Source of the DNA: Amycolatopsis sp.
GTDB lineage: Bacteria > Actinomycetota > Actinomycetes > Mycobacteriales > Pseudonocardiaceae
Length of the DNA stretch: 64,000 nucleotides
Direction: 5' to 3'
NCBI RefSeq assembly: GCF_025464955.1
Contig: NZ_JAODNM010000089.1
Location: 46,096-110,095, forward strand
In this document: piece by piece, positions 18,170 through 28,086 of the stretch
Layout: each line of letters begins with the position of its first letter
How positions within the stretch are numbered: position 1 is the first letter of the stretch
Translations under genes and position numbers: made by a program
The notes under the pieces: generated by a model
Told to the model about the DNA's origin: nothing
Seen by the model: only the letters and a program-made list of their open reading frames with translations
Databases searched by the model: none

Positions 18170-20119
18170 GTGCGCAGTGTCAAACGAAGACTGTTCAGCA
18201 TCGCGGGACTGGCCGCTGTGGTGCTCGCCGCGCCGGCAGCACCGGCGCTCGCGAGTCCGCAGGTAAACCAGCCCGCGGCACATCCGACCGCCAACGTTTG
18301 TTCCCAGGTCGTCAAACCCGGGATGGCGACGTGTTTCGCGATCAGGCAGACCGACACCATGCAAGCCCACCTCGCGCCGAACGCCGCCCCCAGCGGCTAC
18401 GGCCCGGCCGACCTCCGCTCGGCCTACAGCCTGACGTCGTCGGGCAGCGCGAGCGCGACGGTGGCGATCGTCGACTCCAACGACGACCCCGCGGCCGAGT
18501 CCGATCTCGCCTCCTACCGGTCCACCTACGGCCTGCCCGCCTGCACCACGGCCAACGGATGTTTCAAGAAGGTCAACGAAAACGGCCAGACGAGCCCGCT
18601 GCCGACCGCGGACAGCGGCTGGGCAGGCGAGATCTCGCTCGACGTCGACATGGTCTCGGCGATCTGCCCGAACTGCCACATCTTGCTGGTCGAAGCGAGC
18701 CAACCGTCCACAGCGGACCTCGGCACCGCGGTGAACACCGCCGTGTCGCTCGGCGCGAAGTACGTCTCCAACAGCTACGGCGGTAGTGAGGACGGCACCG
18801 AGAACACCAGCGACAGCAGCTACTTCCACCACCCCGGCGTCGCCATCACCGCGAGCACCGGAGACAGCGGCTACGGCATCAGCTACCCCGCGTCCTCGGC
18901 GTACGTGACCGCCGTCGGCGGTACTTCGCTCAACCACAGCGGCGGCGGCACGCGCGGCTGGTCGGAAACGGCGTGGTCCGGTTCCGGCAGCGGCTGCTCG
19001 AGCGACGTCGCCAAGCCCGCGGTCCAGAACGGGGTCACCACCAACTGCGCCAACCGCGCCAACGCGGACGTGTCCGCGGTGGCCGACCCGAACACCGGTG
19101 TCGCGGTCTACCAGACCTACGGCGGCAGCGGCTGGGCCGTCTACGGCGGCACGAGCGCGTCTTCGCCGATCATCGCGTCCGTCTATGCGCTCGCCGGCAC
19201 CCCCGGCGCGTCGGACACCCCCAACACCTACCCGTACGCCCACACCGGCAACCTCTACGACGTGACGTCGGGCAGCAACGGCAGCTGCTCGGTGAGCGTC
19301 CTCTGCAACTCGGGCAGCGGCTGGGACGGTCCGACCGGCCTGGGCACACCCAACGGCACCGCGGCCTTCACCGCCGGCGGTGGCGGCGGTCCTGGCCCGG
19401 TCAGCGTGTCCAACCCGGGTAGCCAGAGCGGCACCGTGGGCACGGCGACCAGCCTCACGCTGTCAGCGTCGGGCGGCACGTCGCCGTACACCTGGACTGC
19501 GACCGGGCTTCCTGCCGGTCTCACGCTGAATGCGTCGACCGGCGTCATCTCCGGCACGCCCACCACCGCCGGCACGTCCTCGGTGACCGCTACGGCCAAG
19601 GACAGCGCGAACGCGACCGCCAGTGCCTCGTTCAGCTGGACGATCTCGCCCACGGGTGGAGGTGGCGGCTGCTCCGGTCAGGTGCTCGGCAACGCCGGTT
19701 TCGAAACGGGAACCACGCCATGGACCCAGACCTCTGGCGTGATCAGCAACGCGTCCGCCGGCGAAGCCGCCCACTCCGGTAGCTACCTGGCCTGGTTGAA
19801 CGGCTACGGCTCCACGCACACCGACTCGCTGTCCCAGTCAGTGAAGATTCCCAGTGGCTGCCACGCATCGCTGACCTTCTGGCTGCACATCGATACCGCG
19901 GAAAGCGGCTCGACGGCCTACGACAAGCTGACCGTCAAGGCCGGCACGACCACGTTGGCGACATACTCGAACGTCAACGCGAACACCGGTTTCGCGCAGA
20001 AGACGTTCGACGTCTCCTCGCTCGCCGGACAGACCGTCACCGTCGGTTTCAGCGGCACGGAGGACTCGTCACTGCAGACGTCGTTCGTACTGGACGACAC
20101 CGCCCTAACGCTCAGCTAG
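18170..20119 (+). CDS. Secreted S53 (sedolisin-like) peptidase with Ig-like and C-terminal beta domains
   Basis: 649 residues. The signal peptide is cleaved near residue 28 (ALA-SPQ). The catalytic domain (about 60-410) shows Glu154 and Asp158 in GEISLDVDM, the oxyanion Asp in STGDSG, and Ser329 in GGTSASSP, the sedolisin Glu-Asp-Ser set. A Gly-rich linker leads to a putative Ig domain (GLPAGLTLNASTGVISGTP) and a C-terminal jelly-roll-like domain of about 140 residues. Sedolisins usually carry a propeptide of about 180 residues; here only about 35 residues separate the signal peptide from the catalytic core. GTG at 18170 follows GAGGAGGG. Confidence 0.85.
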   Translation: MRSVKRRLFSIAGLAAVVLAAPAAPALASPQVNQPAAHPTANVCSQVVKPGMATCFAIRQTDTMQAHLAPNAAPSGYGPADLRSAYSLTSSGSASATVAIVDSNDDPAAESDLASYRSTYGLPACTTANGCFKKVNENGQTSPLPTADSGWAGEISLDVDMVSAICPNCHILLVEASQPSTADLGTAVNTAVSLGAKYVSNSYGGSEDGTENTSDSSYFHHPGVAITASTGDSGYGISYPASSAYVTAVGGTSLNHSGGGTRGWSETAWSGSGSGCSSDVAKPAVQNGVTTNCANRANADVSAVADPNTGVAVYQTYGGSGWAVYGGTSASSPIIASVYALAGTPGASDTPNTYPYAHTGNLYDVTSGSNGSCSVSVLCNSGSGWDGPTGLGTPNGTAAFTAGGGGGPGPVSVSNPGSQSGTVGTATSLTLSASGGTSPYTWTATGLPAGLTLNASTGVISGTPTTAGTSSVTATAKDSANATASASFSWTISPTGGGGGCSGQVLGNAGFETGTTPWTQTSGVISNASAGEAAHSGSYLAWLNGYGSTHTDSLSQSVKIPSGCHASLTFWLHIDTAESGSTAYDKLTVKAGTTTLATYSNVNANTGFAQKTFDVSSLAGQTVTVGFSGTEDSSLQTSFVLDDTALTLS

Positions 20120-20134
20120 CCGACCTCCCGCAAG

Positions 20135-20187
20135 CGACTCGGGGGACCTTTCGTACAGCGGTTCTGTACGAAAGGTCCCCCGAGTCG
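20135..20187. terminator. Perfect 24-bp hairpin terminator
   Basis: Arms 20135-20158 and 20164-20187 are perfect complements around a 5-nt loop (CGGTT); each arm contains GGGGGACCTTTCGTAC. It lies between the convergent S53 protease and second lipoprotein genes and is the strongest stem in the window. Confidence 0.8.
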
Positions 20188-20215
20188 TACTGGCGCGGCC
20201 GGGTGGCTGAGGGGG

Positions 20216-20728
20216 TCAGGCGCTGGTGGCCTTGAGCACGACGGTGCGTGCGGCGAGCGGCGCGGACAGGGTCACCGAGATGGTGACGTTCCTGATGTAG
20301 TCCGGGCACATCTGGCCGGTGTGCGCGATCGTCTTGACCAGGTTGACGACCACGTGCTGGGCGTTCTGCTCCGGCGGAGCCGCCGTGACGTGCTCACAGC
20401 CGCCCTGCTCGGCGACGACCGAAAGCACCGTTCCGCCGTTGCCGGTGAACACCTGGCTCGGGTAGCCGGGAGGCAGGGCCGACGCGTCGACCTGCCCGGC
20501 CGGGACAGGAGCGTCACCGGGGGGAACAGCCTGCTTCGGCACAGTGGGCTTTTCCGGGGCGCTGGACGACGTCGGTGCCGAGGTCGGCGAGTCACTGCTC
20601 GATGGCGATGGGCTGCTGGTCGACGAGGTCGGCGGGCTCCCTGGACTGGCGTTGCCGGCCGGGGAACCGCAGGCCGTAGCCGCGACCAGCACGAGCCCCG
20701 CGCCGATGACCTTCGCTGTGTGCCTCAT
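20216..20728 (-). CDS. Lipoprotein, paralogue 2 of a local pair
   Basis: 170 residues. The signal peptide ends VAATAC-GS with Cys20 lipidated, then a Ser/Thr/Pro-rich linker of about 55 residues, then the same small domain as the lipoprotein at 16517-17014: QVDASALP, GGTVLSV, EQGGC, VVVNL and QMC in the same order and spacing. N-termini are also alike (MRHTAKVIGAGLVL against MRYLTKFAGAGLLL). The pair therefore arose by duplication and brackets the regulator and protease. Function is unknown; envelope attachment is the only firm inference. Confidence 0.75.
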   Translation of the reverse strand: MRHTAKVIGAGLVLVAATACGSPAGNASPGSPPTSSTSSPSPSSSDSPTSAPTSSSAPEKPTVPKQAVPPGDAPVPAGQVDASALPPGYPSQVFTGNGGTVLSVVAEQGGCEHVTAAPPEQNAQHVVVNLVKTIAHTGQMCPDYIRNVTISVTLSAPLAARTVVLKATSA

Positions 20729-20783
20729 GCCCCTGAAGACGGATCGGCCACCCGATCGGGTTGCACGCGGCCGAGAATCAGCG

Positions 20784-21461
20784 TCAGGAATTCAGGACGG
20801 CGGGCAGGTCACGGACGGAATCGAGGACGTGGGTCGCTCCGGCGGCCGCGAGGTCGTCCGCCCGCCCGGCGCCGGTCAGGACCCCCGCCACCACCGAAGC
20901 GCCGGAACGGACACCCGTGAGCACGTCGGACGGGGTGTCCCCGGCGATGGCGATACGCCGTACATCGGTGACCTCCAGCTTGAGTGCCGCGGTGAGCACG
21001 AGGTCCGGGTACGGCCGCCCGCGCACGCCTTCGCCGGGTGCGAGGACGAGGTCCGCGAGGTTCTCCCAGCCCAGCGCACCGAGGATGGCGTGCTGCGTCG
21101 AGGGCGCGAACCCGGTCGTGAACGCCACGCGGATGCCGCCGTCGCGCAGGCCGCGAATGGTGTCTTCCGCGCCGGCGATCGGCGTGCAGTGTCCGTCCGC
21201 GATGAGCTTTTCGTACGCCCGCTGGAACTCCGCGTTCGCGCCCTGCGCAGCGCCCTCGTCGCCACCGAGCAGCGTCCGGAACACGGTGATCTTCGACTGG
21301 CCCATGGTTTTCCGCACGTGGTCGAGCATTCCGGCGTACCGCTCGTCCGATTCGGACACTCCGGCGACGCCGATCGCAGTGGTGAAGGCCTGTTCGACGA
21401 GCCCGCCGTCCTCGACGGTCGTCCCGGCCATGTCCAGTACGACGAGTTCGATCGAGGTCAT
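20784..21461 (-). CDS. Phosphonatase-like HAD hydrolase
   Basis: 225 residues, HAD superfamily. Motif I is LDMAGTTVE with nucleophile Asp10 and Ala12 in place of the usual second Asp, as in phosphonoacetaldehyde hydrolase (PhnX). MGQSK places Lys57 where PhnX has its Schiff-base lysine (MGLLK). Motif II/III regions are FTTGFAPS and GRPYPD, and IAGDTPSDV is motif IV. It therefore probably cleaves a C-P bond in phosphonoacetaldehyde or a related aldehyde. It overlaps the flavin oxidoreductase gene by 4 nt, so the two steps are likely consecutive. Confidence 0.8.
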   Translation of the reverse strand: MTSIELVVLDMAGTTVEDGGLVEQAFTTAIGVAGVSESDERYAGMLDHVRKTMGQSKITVFRTLLGGDEGAAQGANAEFQRAYEKLIADGHCTPIAGAEDTIRGLRDGGIRVAFTTGFAPSTQHAILGALGWENLADLVLAPGEGVRGRPYPDLVLTAALKLEVTDVRRIAIAGDTPSDVLTGVRSGASVVAGVLTGAGRADDLAAAGATHVLDSVRDLPAVLNS

Positions 21462-22576
21462 AGTCCTAGTTCCTTCGCGGTGTCTTCGGCGATGGCAGGT
21501 GAGCAGGTCATGCCGCGACCGCCCGGTCCGGTGACGAGCCAGGCGTTGCCGGCGACCTGCGCGCGGTGCACGATCGCCGACGGGTCGGTGGCCTGCGCGT
21601 AGACGCCGGCCCAGCGGCGGGCGATCCGGGGAAGCGGCCGGCCGAGCAGCGAACCGGCCACTTCGGACAGATGGTCGTACGGGTCTTCGGTGACATCGAA
21701 GGAAAATGGCTCGTCGTACTCATGGGTGTCACCGATGGTCAGGCCGCCGTCGGCCCGCTGGACCAGCAGCAGCTGCATGGCGTTTCCGGCGGCGACGGGA
21801 GCCTGCGGCTGCCCCTCCTTGAGCGCGTCCAGTGACGCTCCGCGGTACGCCGGGTAGTAGCGGAAGCTGTCCGCGTCCGCGACCGACGTCGTCAGCCGCT
21901 CACCCAGCGGTTCGGTCTGCGCCATCTGCAGCCGTACCCGGCGCACCGGGACTTCGCCGGCGATCTCCTTGACCAGCCCGCCGAGCCAGGCGCCCGTGCA
22001 CAGCACGACGACGTCGGCGTCGTGCCGCTCACGCCGGTCGTCGACGACGCCGCGATCGGTGAGTTCCCGGACCTCCCGCCCGGGCAACCATTCGTAGCGG
22101 CCGCTCGCCGCCATGGCCGCGCGCAGGGCAGGCTGTGTCACGCGCGGCTCGACGGCTGCGTCCCTGTCGCACCACAAGGCGCCCAGGAAGTCACCGCGCA
22201 GCGCGGGGTTCAGCTCGCGAACCTCGGTGGGATCGAGCAGCTTGTAGCCGCGGTCCGAGGCCTCGCCACCGGCGGCGACCTCCCGCGCGACGGCGTATTC
22301 GGCGTCCGTCTTCAGCACGGTGAGCGAGCCGTTCGCCCGGAAGCCGATGCCGGGGACACGCTCGCCGATCCCCGCCCACAGCTCCCTCGCGCGCAACGCC
22401 GTCGCAAGTTCGAGCCCGGACGCCCGGCCGCCGACCCACACGAGCCCGAAGTTCCGCACGGACGCACCGCGCGCTTCGGGTTCGCGCTCGAGCTGCACCA
22501 CGTCATGGCCTCGTTCGACCGCCTGCCACGCGTGCATGGTGCCCAGCACGCCGCCACCGACAATGAGAATTCGCAC
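21458..22576 (-). CDS. FAD-dependent oxidoreductase of the D-amino-acid/glycine oxidase fold
   Basis: 372 residues. The Rossmann FAD signature RILIVGGGVLGTMHAWQA opens the protein; SVRNFGLVWV and the C-terminal GPGGRGMTCSPAIAE are typical DAO-family segments. This type occurs beside phosphonatase-like HAD proteins (the TIGR03364/TIGR03351 pairing) and has been proposed or shown to oxidise aminoalkyl phosphonates to the aldehyde. I infer that it supplies the HAD enzyme with phosphonoacetaldehyde or an analogue. GTG at 22576 is chosen to begin just before the GxGxxG motif. Confidence 0.78.
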   Translation of the reverse strand: MRILIVGGGVLGTMHAWQAVERGHDVVQLEREPEARGASVRNFGLVWVGGRASGLELATALRARELWAGIGERVPGIGFRANGSLTVLKTDAEYAVAREVAAGGEASDRGYKLLDPTEVRELNPALRGDFLGALWCDRDAAVEPRVTQPALRAAMAASGRYEWLPGREVRELTDRGVVDDRRERHDADVVVLCTGAWLGGLVKEIAGEVPVRRVRLQMAQTEPLGERLTTSVADADSFRYYPAYRGASLDALKEGQPQAPVAAGNAMQLLLVQRADGGLTIGDTHEYDEPFSFDVTEDPYDHLSEVAGSLLGRPLPRIARRWAGVYAQATDPSAIVHRAQVAGNAWLVTGPGGRGMTCSPAIAEDTAKELGL

Positions 22577-22678
22577 GAGGAAAAGGTCTCCCGTCAAGAC
22601 GAACAGCAAGTGGAGACCAGGCTAACCGGGGGCCAAGCGCCTCGGAATATTGGATCAGATGAGTTACCGTTCTGTTAT

Positions 22679-23446
22679 CTAAGCCGGATCGAGGCGGCTG
22701 GTGAAGCTCAGCCTGTCGCCGCGGAACAGCGACCGCACCCGCTCGAACGGACGCCCGTCCGAACCCCACGACACGCGGTGCATCAGCAGCATCGGCAGCG
22801 CCGGGTTCGTGCCGATCAGCAGCGCCTCCCTGGGCGTGGCCAGCACGGTCTCCAGCCTCTCCTCACCGCCGGCGAACACAACACCGAGCTGGTCGCGCAG
22901 GCACGCGTAGAGCGAGCCGGCCGGGTCGAACACGTCCAGCAAGGTCGGAAACAGCGCCGAGACCAGGTAGGTCGACTCAAGCCCCACCCGTTCGGAATCG
23001 GCCAGCAGCACCCGCTCGATGTGCACGACCTCGTCGCCAGGCTCGATCCTGAGTTCGGCAGCGAGGCCGGGATCCGCCGGACGACGCTCCAGCGTGATCA
23101 CCGAACGGCCGGGCTCGATGCCCTGCAGCCGGAGGCCTTCGGTGTAGCTGACCAGGGCAAGGGGCTGCACCAGCTTCGGCCCGGCGACGAACGTGCCACT
23201 GCCCTGACGCGTGCGAAGGCGGCCTTCGAGGACGAGTTCGCCAACGGCCTGACGGACAGCCGCCCGCGAAACGTCGAACCGTTCGCACAGTTCACGCTCG
23301 GTCGGCAGCGCGGCGCCGACGCCCAGCTCGGCGATCACGTCGAGCAGCTCGACCTTGACCGCGTAGTAGCGCGGAATGCGCCCGTGCTCGGGGATACCGG
23401 CACGAACCGGGCCTTCGGCCGGGGAGAACGACTGGGATGGCTCCAC
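22679..23446 (-). CDS. GntR-family (HutC-type, UTRA domain) regulator
   Basis: 255 residues. The winged helix runs from about 25 to 90 (LPTERELCERFDVSRAAVRQ, then RTRQGSGTFV). A UTRA ligand-binding domain follows, with RADSERVGLE-like and SLYACLRDQ segments. It lies upstream of the flavin oxidoreductase and HAD genes on the same strand, separated by 102 nt, and is the likely local repressor responding to an aminophosphonate or its phosphonate product. GTG at 23446 is used but lacks a clear Shine-Dalgarno sequence. Confidence 0.82.
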   Translation of the reverse strand: MEPSQSFSPAEGPVRAGIPEHGRIPRYYAVKVELLDVIAELGVGAALPTERELCERFDVSRAAVRQAVGELVLEGRLRTRQGSGTFVAGPKLVQPLALVSYTEGLRLQGIEPGRSVITLERRPADPGLAAELRIEPGDEVVHIERVLLADSERVGLESTYLVSALFPTLLDVFDPAGSLYACLRDQLGVVFAGGEERLETVLATPREALLIGTNPALPMLLMHRVSWGSDGRPFERVRSLFRGDRLSFTSRLDPA

Positions 23447-23666
23447 AAGGAGCGAGCTTAGAGCCTCATGGCGACCTGCGAGCGAAAGGGCAAGTCGTGC
23501 CGCGCGAGTGGAGGTTTTGCTTCGTTTTGTTCACCCACAAGAGGCAATTGCCGCCTTCCGGCAAGAACTTCCACCCTCGGCGATTGCCCCAAGCGGTCTC
23601 GCTCTGCTGTAGTTGATCTACCGGCGCGGGGCTCCCCGGCCGTCGAAACTCCACTGTAGACAGTGA

Positions 23667-24485
<819 letters not shown>

Positions 24486-24514
24486 CCGCGCCACCGGGCC
24501 TACCGGGCTGGGGG

Positions 24515-25618
24515 TTACTGGGTCTTCCCCAAACGTACCAACGCCTCGTCGTAACCATCGACGAGCTCGGCCATCACCTCGGCGACCGGGCGCACCCGGT
24601 CCATCCGGCCGACGATCTGCCCCACCGGCATGGCGACCACCGTCGGATCGGCCGCCGCCTGGATCCGGTTGTGGGCGTGGGAGACAAGGAGGTTCTGCAA
24701 GGGCATGGGCAGCGGCTCCGGCGCGCCGGGTGCCGACCAGGCGGCCGTCCAGCGGGTCTTGAGCAGGCGCGCGGGTTTCCCGGTGTAGATCCGGGTACGC
24801 ACGGTGTCGGAAGAGCCGGCGGCGATCAGCGCCCGGTGCAGGGCACCGGACTGGGTCATCGTCTCGGTGTACTCCTCGGTGGCGAGCCAGAACGAGCCCA
24901 TCCACACCCCGGAGGCGCCCAGCGCCAGCGCGGCGGCGACCTGGCGCCCGCAGCCGATACCCCCGGCGGCGAGCACCGGTACTTCGCCCACCGCGTCGAC
25001 GACCTCCGGCACGAGCACCATCGAAGCGATCTCGCCGGTGTGGCCGCCGGCCTCGTATCCCTGCGCCACCACGAGGTCGACACCCTGCTCGACGTGCCGG
25101 ACGGCGTGTTCGGCCTTACCGGCGAGCGCGGCGACAGGCACGCCCTTCGCGTGCGCTTGTTCGATGACATCAGGAGGTGGTGAACCAAGAGCGTTGGCGA
25201 TCAGGGCGATCGGGTGCTTCAGCGCGACCTCGACGTGCGAACGCGCGACCGAGTGCAGCCAGCCCAGGACCCCGTCGCGCTCGCCGGAGCCGTCCGGCAG
25301 CGGCGGGACACCCAAGTCGAGGAGCGTGCGTTCGACAAACGCCAGATGGCCAGGCGGAATGAGCGCCGACAGGTCGGCCGGAGTGCCTTCGGTCGGGATC
25401 TTCGCGGGCATCACGATGTCGACGCCGTAGGGCTTTCCGCCGGTGTGGGCGTCCATCCAGCAGAGGACGCCGTCGAGCTCGTCGGCGTCGTTGAACCGGA
25501 CGCAGCCGAGCACGCCGAGTCCGCCCGCGCGGCTGATCGCCGCCGCGACGTGTTCGGACGGCGTGAAACCGAAGATCGGGAGGCCTATGCCGAATCTGTC
25601 ACACAACGGAGTCCGCAT
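24515..25618 (-). CDS. Nitronate monooxygenase-family flavoprotein in the fadD19 operon
   Basis: 367 residues, a 2-nitropropane dioxygenase/FabK-type TIM barrel that binds FMN. Visible segments are LPIFGFTPSEHVAAAIS, AQGYEAGGHTGEIAS and LAAGGIGCGRQVAAALALGA, with the phosphate-binding glycines. Its start lies 3 nt after the fadD19 stop on the same strand, so it is co-transcribed with a sterol side-chain gene. IpdC, encoded at 40705-41751, is another member of this superfamily, so a steroid-CoA reductase role is possible, but nitronate oxidation is not excluded. Confidence 0.8.
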   Translation of the reverse strand: MRTPLCDRFGIGLPIFGFTPSEHVAAAISRAGGLGVLGCVRFNDADELDGVLCWMDAHTGGKPYGVDIVMPAKIPTEGTPADLSALIPPGHLAFVERTLLDLGVPPLPDGSGERDGVLGWLHSVARSHVEVALKHPIALIANALGSPPPDVIEQAHAKGVPVAALAGKAEHAVRHVEQGVDLVVAQGYEAGGHTGEIASMVLVPEVVDAVGEVPVLAAGGIGCGRQVAAALALGASGVWMGSFWLATEEYTETMTQSGALHRALIAAGSSDTVRTRIYTGKPARLLKTRWTAAWSAPGAPEPLPMPLQNLLVSHAHNRIQAAADPTVVAMPVGQIVGRMDRVRPVAEVMAELVDGYDEALVRLGKTQ

Positions 25619-25621
25619 GGC

Positions 25622-27238
25622 TCACCCTTTCGCGCCGAACGCGGGTTCGTGTTCTCCGGCGTACCGGCACGCCCACGGATAGTCCGGTTTGCCGCTGGGC
25701 GAACGGCCGATCTCGTCGGCGACCCACCACGTCCGGGGGACCTTGTAGCCGGCGATCTCCGCGCGGGCGTGGGACTCGATGGCGGGGAAGTCCAGGGGCC
25801 GGCCGGGCCGTGGCTCGATCACCGCGGCAACGCGCTGGCCGAGCCGGTCGTCGGGGATGCCGAAAACGAGCGCGTCGAATACGTCCGGGTGGGACTTCAG
25901 CGCGCCCTCGACCTCCTCCGGATAGACCTTCTCGCCTCCGGTGTTGACGCACTGCGAACCGCGGCCGAGCAGCGTGACCGTGCCATCCGCTTCGTATCGC
26001 GCGTAGTCACCGGGAACGACGTAGCGGACGCCATCCAGCTCGACGAAGATCGTCTTGCTCTTTTCCGGGTCGTTGTAGTACCCGAGCGGGACGTGTCCTC
26101 GCCGGGCGATCAGGCCGACAGCGCCGGCCGAAGGCTCGACACGGCGGCCCAGTTCGTCGAGGAGGACGGCGTCTTTGCCGAAACTGACCCGGGGGCCTGC
26201 CGAATGGTCGGCGTCCTTGCTCACCATGCCGATCCCGGTGAAGCCGCTCTCCGAGGCGCCGATGGCGTCGGTGATCACGACATGGGGCAGGGTCCGGAGG
26301 AACTCCTGCTTGACGCTCTGGGAGAACAGCGCGGCATGGCTGGACACCGCGACCAGCGACGAGGCGTCGTAGGAGCCTTCGGCGTAGGCCTCGATCAGGG
26401 GGCGTGCCATCGCGTCCCCGACGATCGTCAGCACCTGGACGCTATGGTCCTGCACGGCCCGCCACACGTCGTGCGCGTCGAACCGCGGCACGAACACCAC
26501 CGGGCTGCCGGTGAACAGCGCGCCGAACGCGGCCCACTGCGCCGCGCCGTGGATCAGCGGTGCCGCCGGGAGCCGCACCAGGCAGCCCGCCTTGCCCTGC
26601 TCAGACAACGTCCATTCGTCCGCCACGTACTCGCCGGTGACGAAGTTGATGCCGCCGCCGAGTGCGCGCCAGATGTCCTCGTGGCGCCAGAGCACGCCCT
26701 TGGGATAGCCGGTGGTACCGCCGGTGTAGAGGATGTACAGGTCGTCAGCGCTGCGTTCGCCGAAGTCGCGATCCGGCGAGCCTTCTGCCAACGCCGTCTC
26801 GTAGTCCACGCCGCCGTAACCCGAGTAGTCGGCGCCGCTGCCGTCGTCGATGACGACAACGTGTTTCACTTTCGGCGTCTCGGGCAGGACACCGGCTACC
26901 TTGTCGGCGTACTGCCGTTCGTGGACGAGCGCCACGAGGTCGGCGTCGGTGAACAGGTGCCGGAGCTCCGGGTGCACGTAACGGTAGTTGACGTTGACGG
27001 CGACGGCTCGCAGCTTGTACGCCGCGATCATCGCTTCGACCGTCTCGATGGAGTTTTTGGCGTATACGCCAACATGCGAACCGCGGCTCACACCATGGGC
27101 CGCGAGGTGGTGCGCCAGGCGGTTGGCGCGTGCTTCAAGTTCGGCGAAGGTGACCCGCCGGTCGCCGCAGATGACCGCGACGCGGTCCGGCACGGCGTCG
27201 ACGGCGTGCTCGATGAGGTCCGCGATGTTGAGTGCCAC
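25622..27238 (-). CDS. fadD19: Steroid side-chain acyl-CoA ligase FadD19
   Basis: 538 residues (the M. tuberculosis protein has 548), and similar throughout as I recall it: [36 protein letters not shown] (A3 P-loop), [13 protein letters not shown], and [13 protein letters not shown]. Family knowledge: FadD19 activates C26 or C24-branched sterol side chains with CoA. The divergent arrangement with echA19 and the KstR box between them match mycobacteria. GTG at 27238 is preferred over ATG at 27256, which lies inside the operator; a TACTTT -10 ends 6 nt before the GTG, so the mRNA is probably leaderless. Confidence 0.9.
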   Translation of the reverse strand: MALNIADLIEHAVDAVPDRVAVICGDRRVTFAELEARANRLAHHLAAHGVSRGSHVGVYAKNSIETVEAMIAAYKLRAVAVNVNYRYVHPELRHLFTDADLVALVHERQYADKVAGVLPETPKVKHVVVIDDGSGADYSGYGGVDYETALAEGSPDRDFGERSADDLYILYTGGTTGYPKGVLWRHEDIWRALGGGINFVTGEYVADEWTLSEQGKAGCLVRLPAAPLIHGAAQWAAFGALFTGSPVVFVPRFDAHDVWRAVQDHSVQVLTIVGDAMARPLIEAYAEGSYDASSLVAVSSHAALFSQSVKQEFLRTLPHVVITDAIGASESGFTGIGMVSKDADHSAGPRVSFGKDAVLLDELGRRVEPSAGAVGLIARRGHVPLGYYNDPEKSKTIFVELDGVRYVVPGDYARYEADGTVTLLGRGSQCVNTGGEKVYPEEVEGALKSHPDVFDALVFGIPDDRLGQRVAAVIEPRPGRPLDFPAIESHARAEIAGYKVPRTWWVADEIGRSPSGKPDYPWACRYAGEHEPAFGAKG

Positions 27239-27248
27239 CCGATCAAAG

Positions 27249-27262
27249 TAGAACATGTTATC
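27249..27262. promoter_or_regulatory. KstR-type operator, fadD19/echA19
   Basis: TAGAACATGTTATC matches TnnAACnnGTTnnA except for the last base. On the minus strand its end overlaps the TACTTT -10 hexamer (27245-27250) of fadD19; on the plus strand TATCGT (27259-27264) could be the -10 of echA19. Confidence 0.75.
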
Positions 27263-27297
27263 GTTCTGGGCAAACATCCCGGGCGAAGGATGACGAA

Positions 27298-28086
27298 ATG
27301 GCCGAACCGCACGCACTGGTCGACAAGCGCGAGCACACACTGGTGGTGACGATGAACCGCCCGGCCGCCCGGAACGCGCTGACCGGCGAGATGCTGTCGA
27401 TCATGACCGCGGCCTGGGATCAGGTCGACGCCGATCCCGAAATCCGCGTGTGCGTCCTGACCGGCGCGGGGGGCTCGTTCTGCGCGGGCGCGGACCTGAA
27501 GTCGATGGCCGGCAACTCCCCGGGCGACGCGTACGAGCGCGGCGCCTTCGACCCGTCGCGGATCGAAGGACTGCTCAAGGGCCGGCGGCTCACGAAACCG
27601 CTGATCGCCGCGGTCGAGGGCGCGGCGATCGCCGGCGGGACCGAGATCCTGCAAGCCACGGACATCCGCGTGGCCGGGGAAAGCGCGAAGTTCGGCGTGT
27701 CCGAGGCGCGCTGGGGCCTGTTCCCGATGGGCGGCTCCGCGGTCCGGCTCCCCCGGCAGATCCCGTACACGGTGGCCGCGGACCTCCTGCTGACCGGACG
27801 GCACATCACCGCCACCGAGGCGAAGGACATCGGCTTGATCGGTCATGTCGTACCGGACAACTCGGCGCTGGACTACGCGCTGGGGCTCGCGGACCAGATC
27901 GCGGCCAACGGCCCGCTGGCCGTTTCGGCGATCCTGCGGACGATGCGCGACACCGAAGGCATGCCGGAAGAAAAGGCGTTCGACGTCGAATCACGCTACG
28001 GAATCGAAGTGTTCACCAGCGAAGACGCCAAGGAAGGACCGCGCGCCTTCGCCGAACATCGCAAACCGCGCTTTCAGGGGAAGTAG
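27298..28086 (+). CDS. echA19: Enoyl-CoA hydratase EchA19 (sterol side chain)
   Basis: 262 residues, crotonase fold. [12 protein letters not shown] (near 65) and the oxyanion-hole [14 protein letters not shown] (near 110) are seen, with [13 protein letters not shown] carrying a putative catalytic Glu. EchA19 hydrates steroid enoyl-CoA intermediates during side-chain beta-oxidation. ATG at 27298 follows GAAGGA with 7-8 nt spacing. It is divergent from fadD19 with the KstR box between, the same arrangement as Rv3515c-Rv3516. Confidence 0.88.
   Translation: MAEPHALVDKREHTLVVTMNRPAARNALTGEMLSIMTAAWDQVDADPEIRVCVLTGAGGSFCAGADLKSMAGNSPGDAYERGAFDPSRIEGLLKGRRLTKPLIAAVEGAAIAGGTEILQATDIRVAGESAKFGVSEARWGLFPMGGSAVRLPRQIPYTVAADLLLTGRHITATEAKDIGLIGHVVPDNSALDYALGLADQIAANGPLAVSAILRTMRDTEGMPEEKAFDVESRYGIEVFTSEDAKEGPRAFAEHRKPRFQGK

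Noticed and set aside
22610-22678. Possible GntR operator (GATAAC-N5-GGTAAC on the minus strand) between the GntR and flavin oxidoreductase genes
   Set aside because: The symmetry is poor and does not match the operator style I know for this family, so no site is called.
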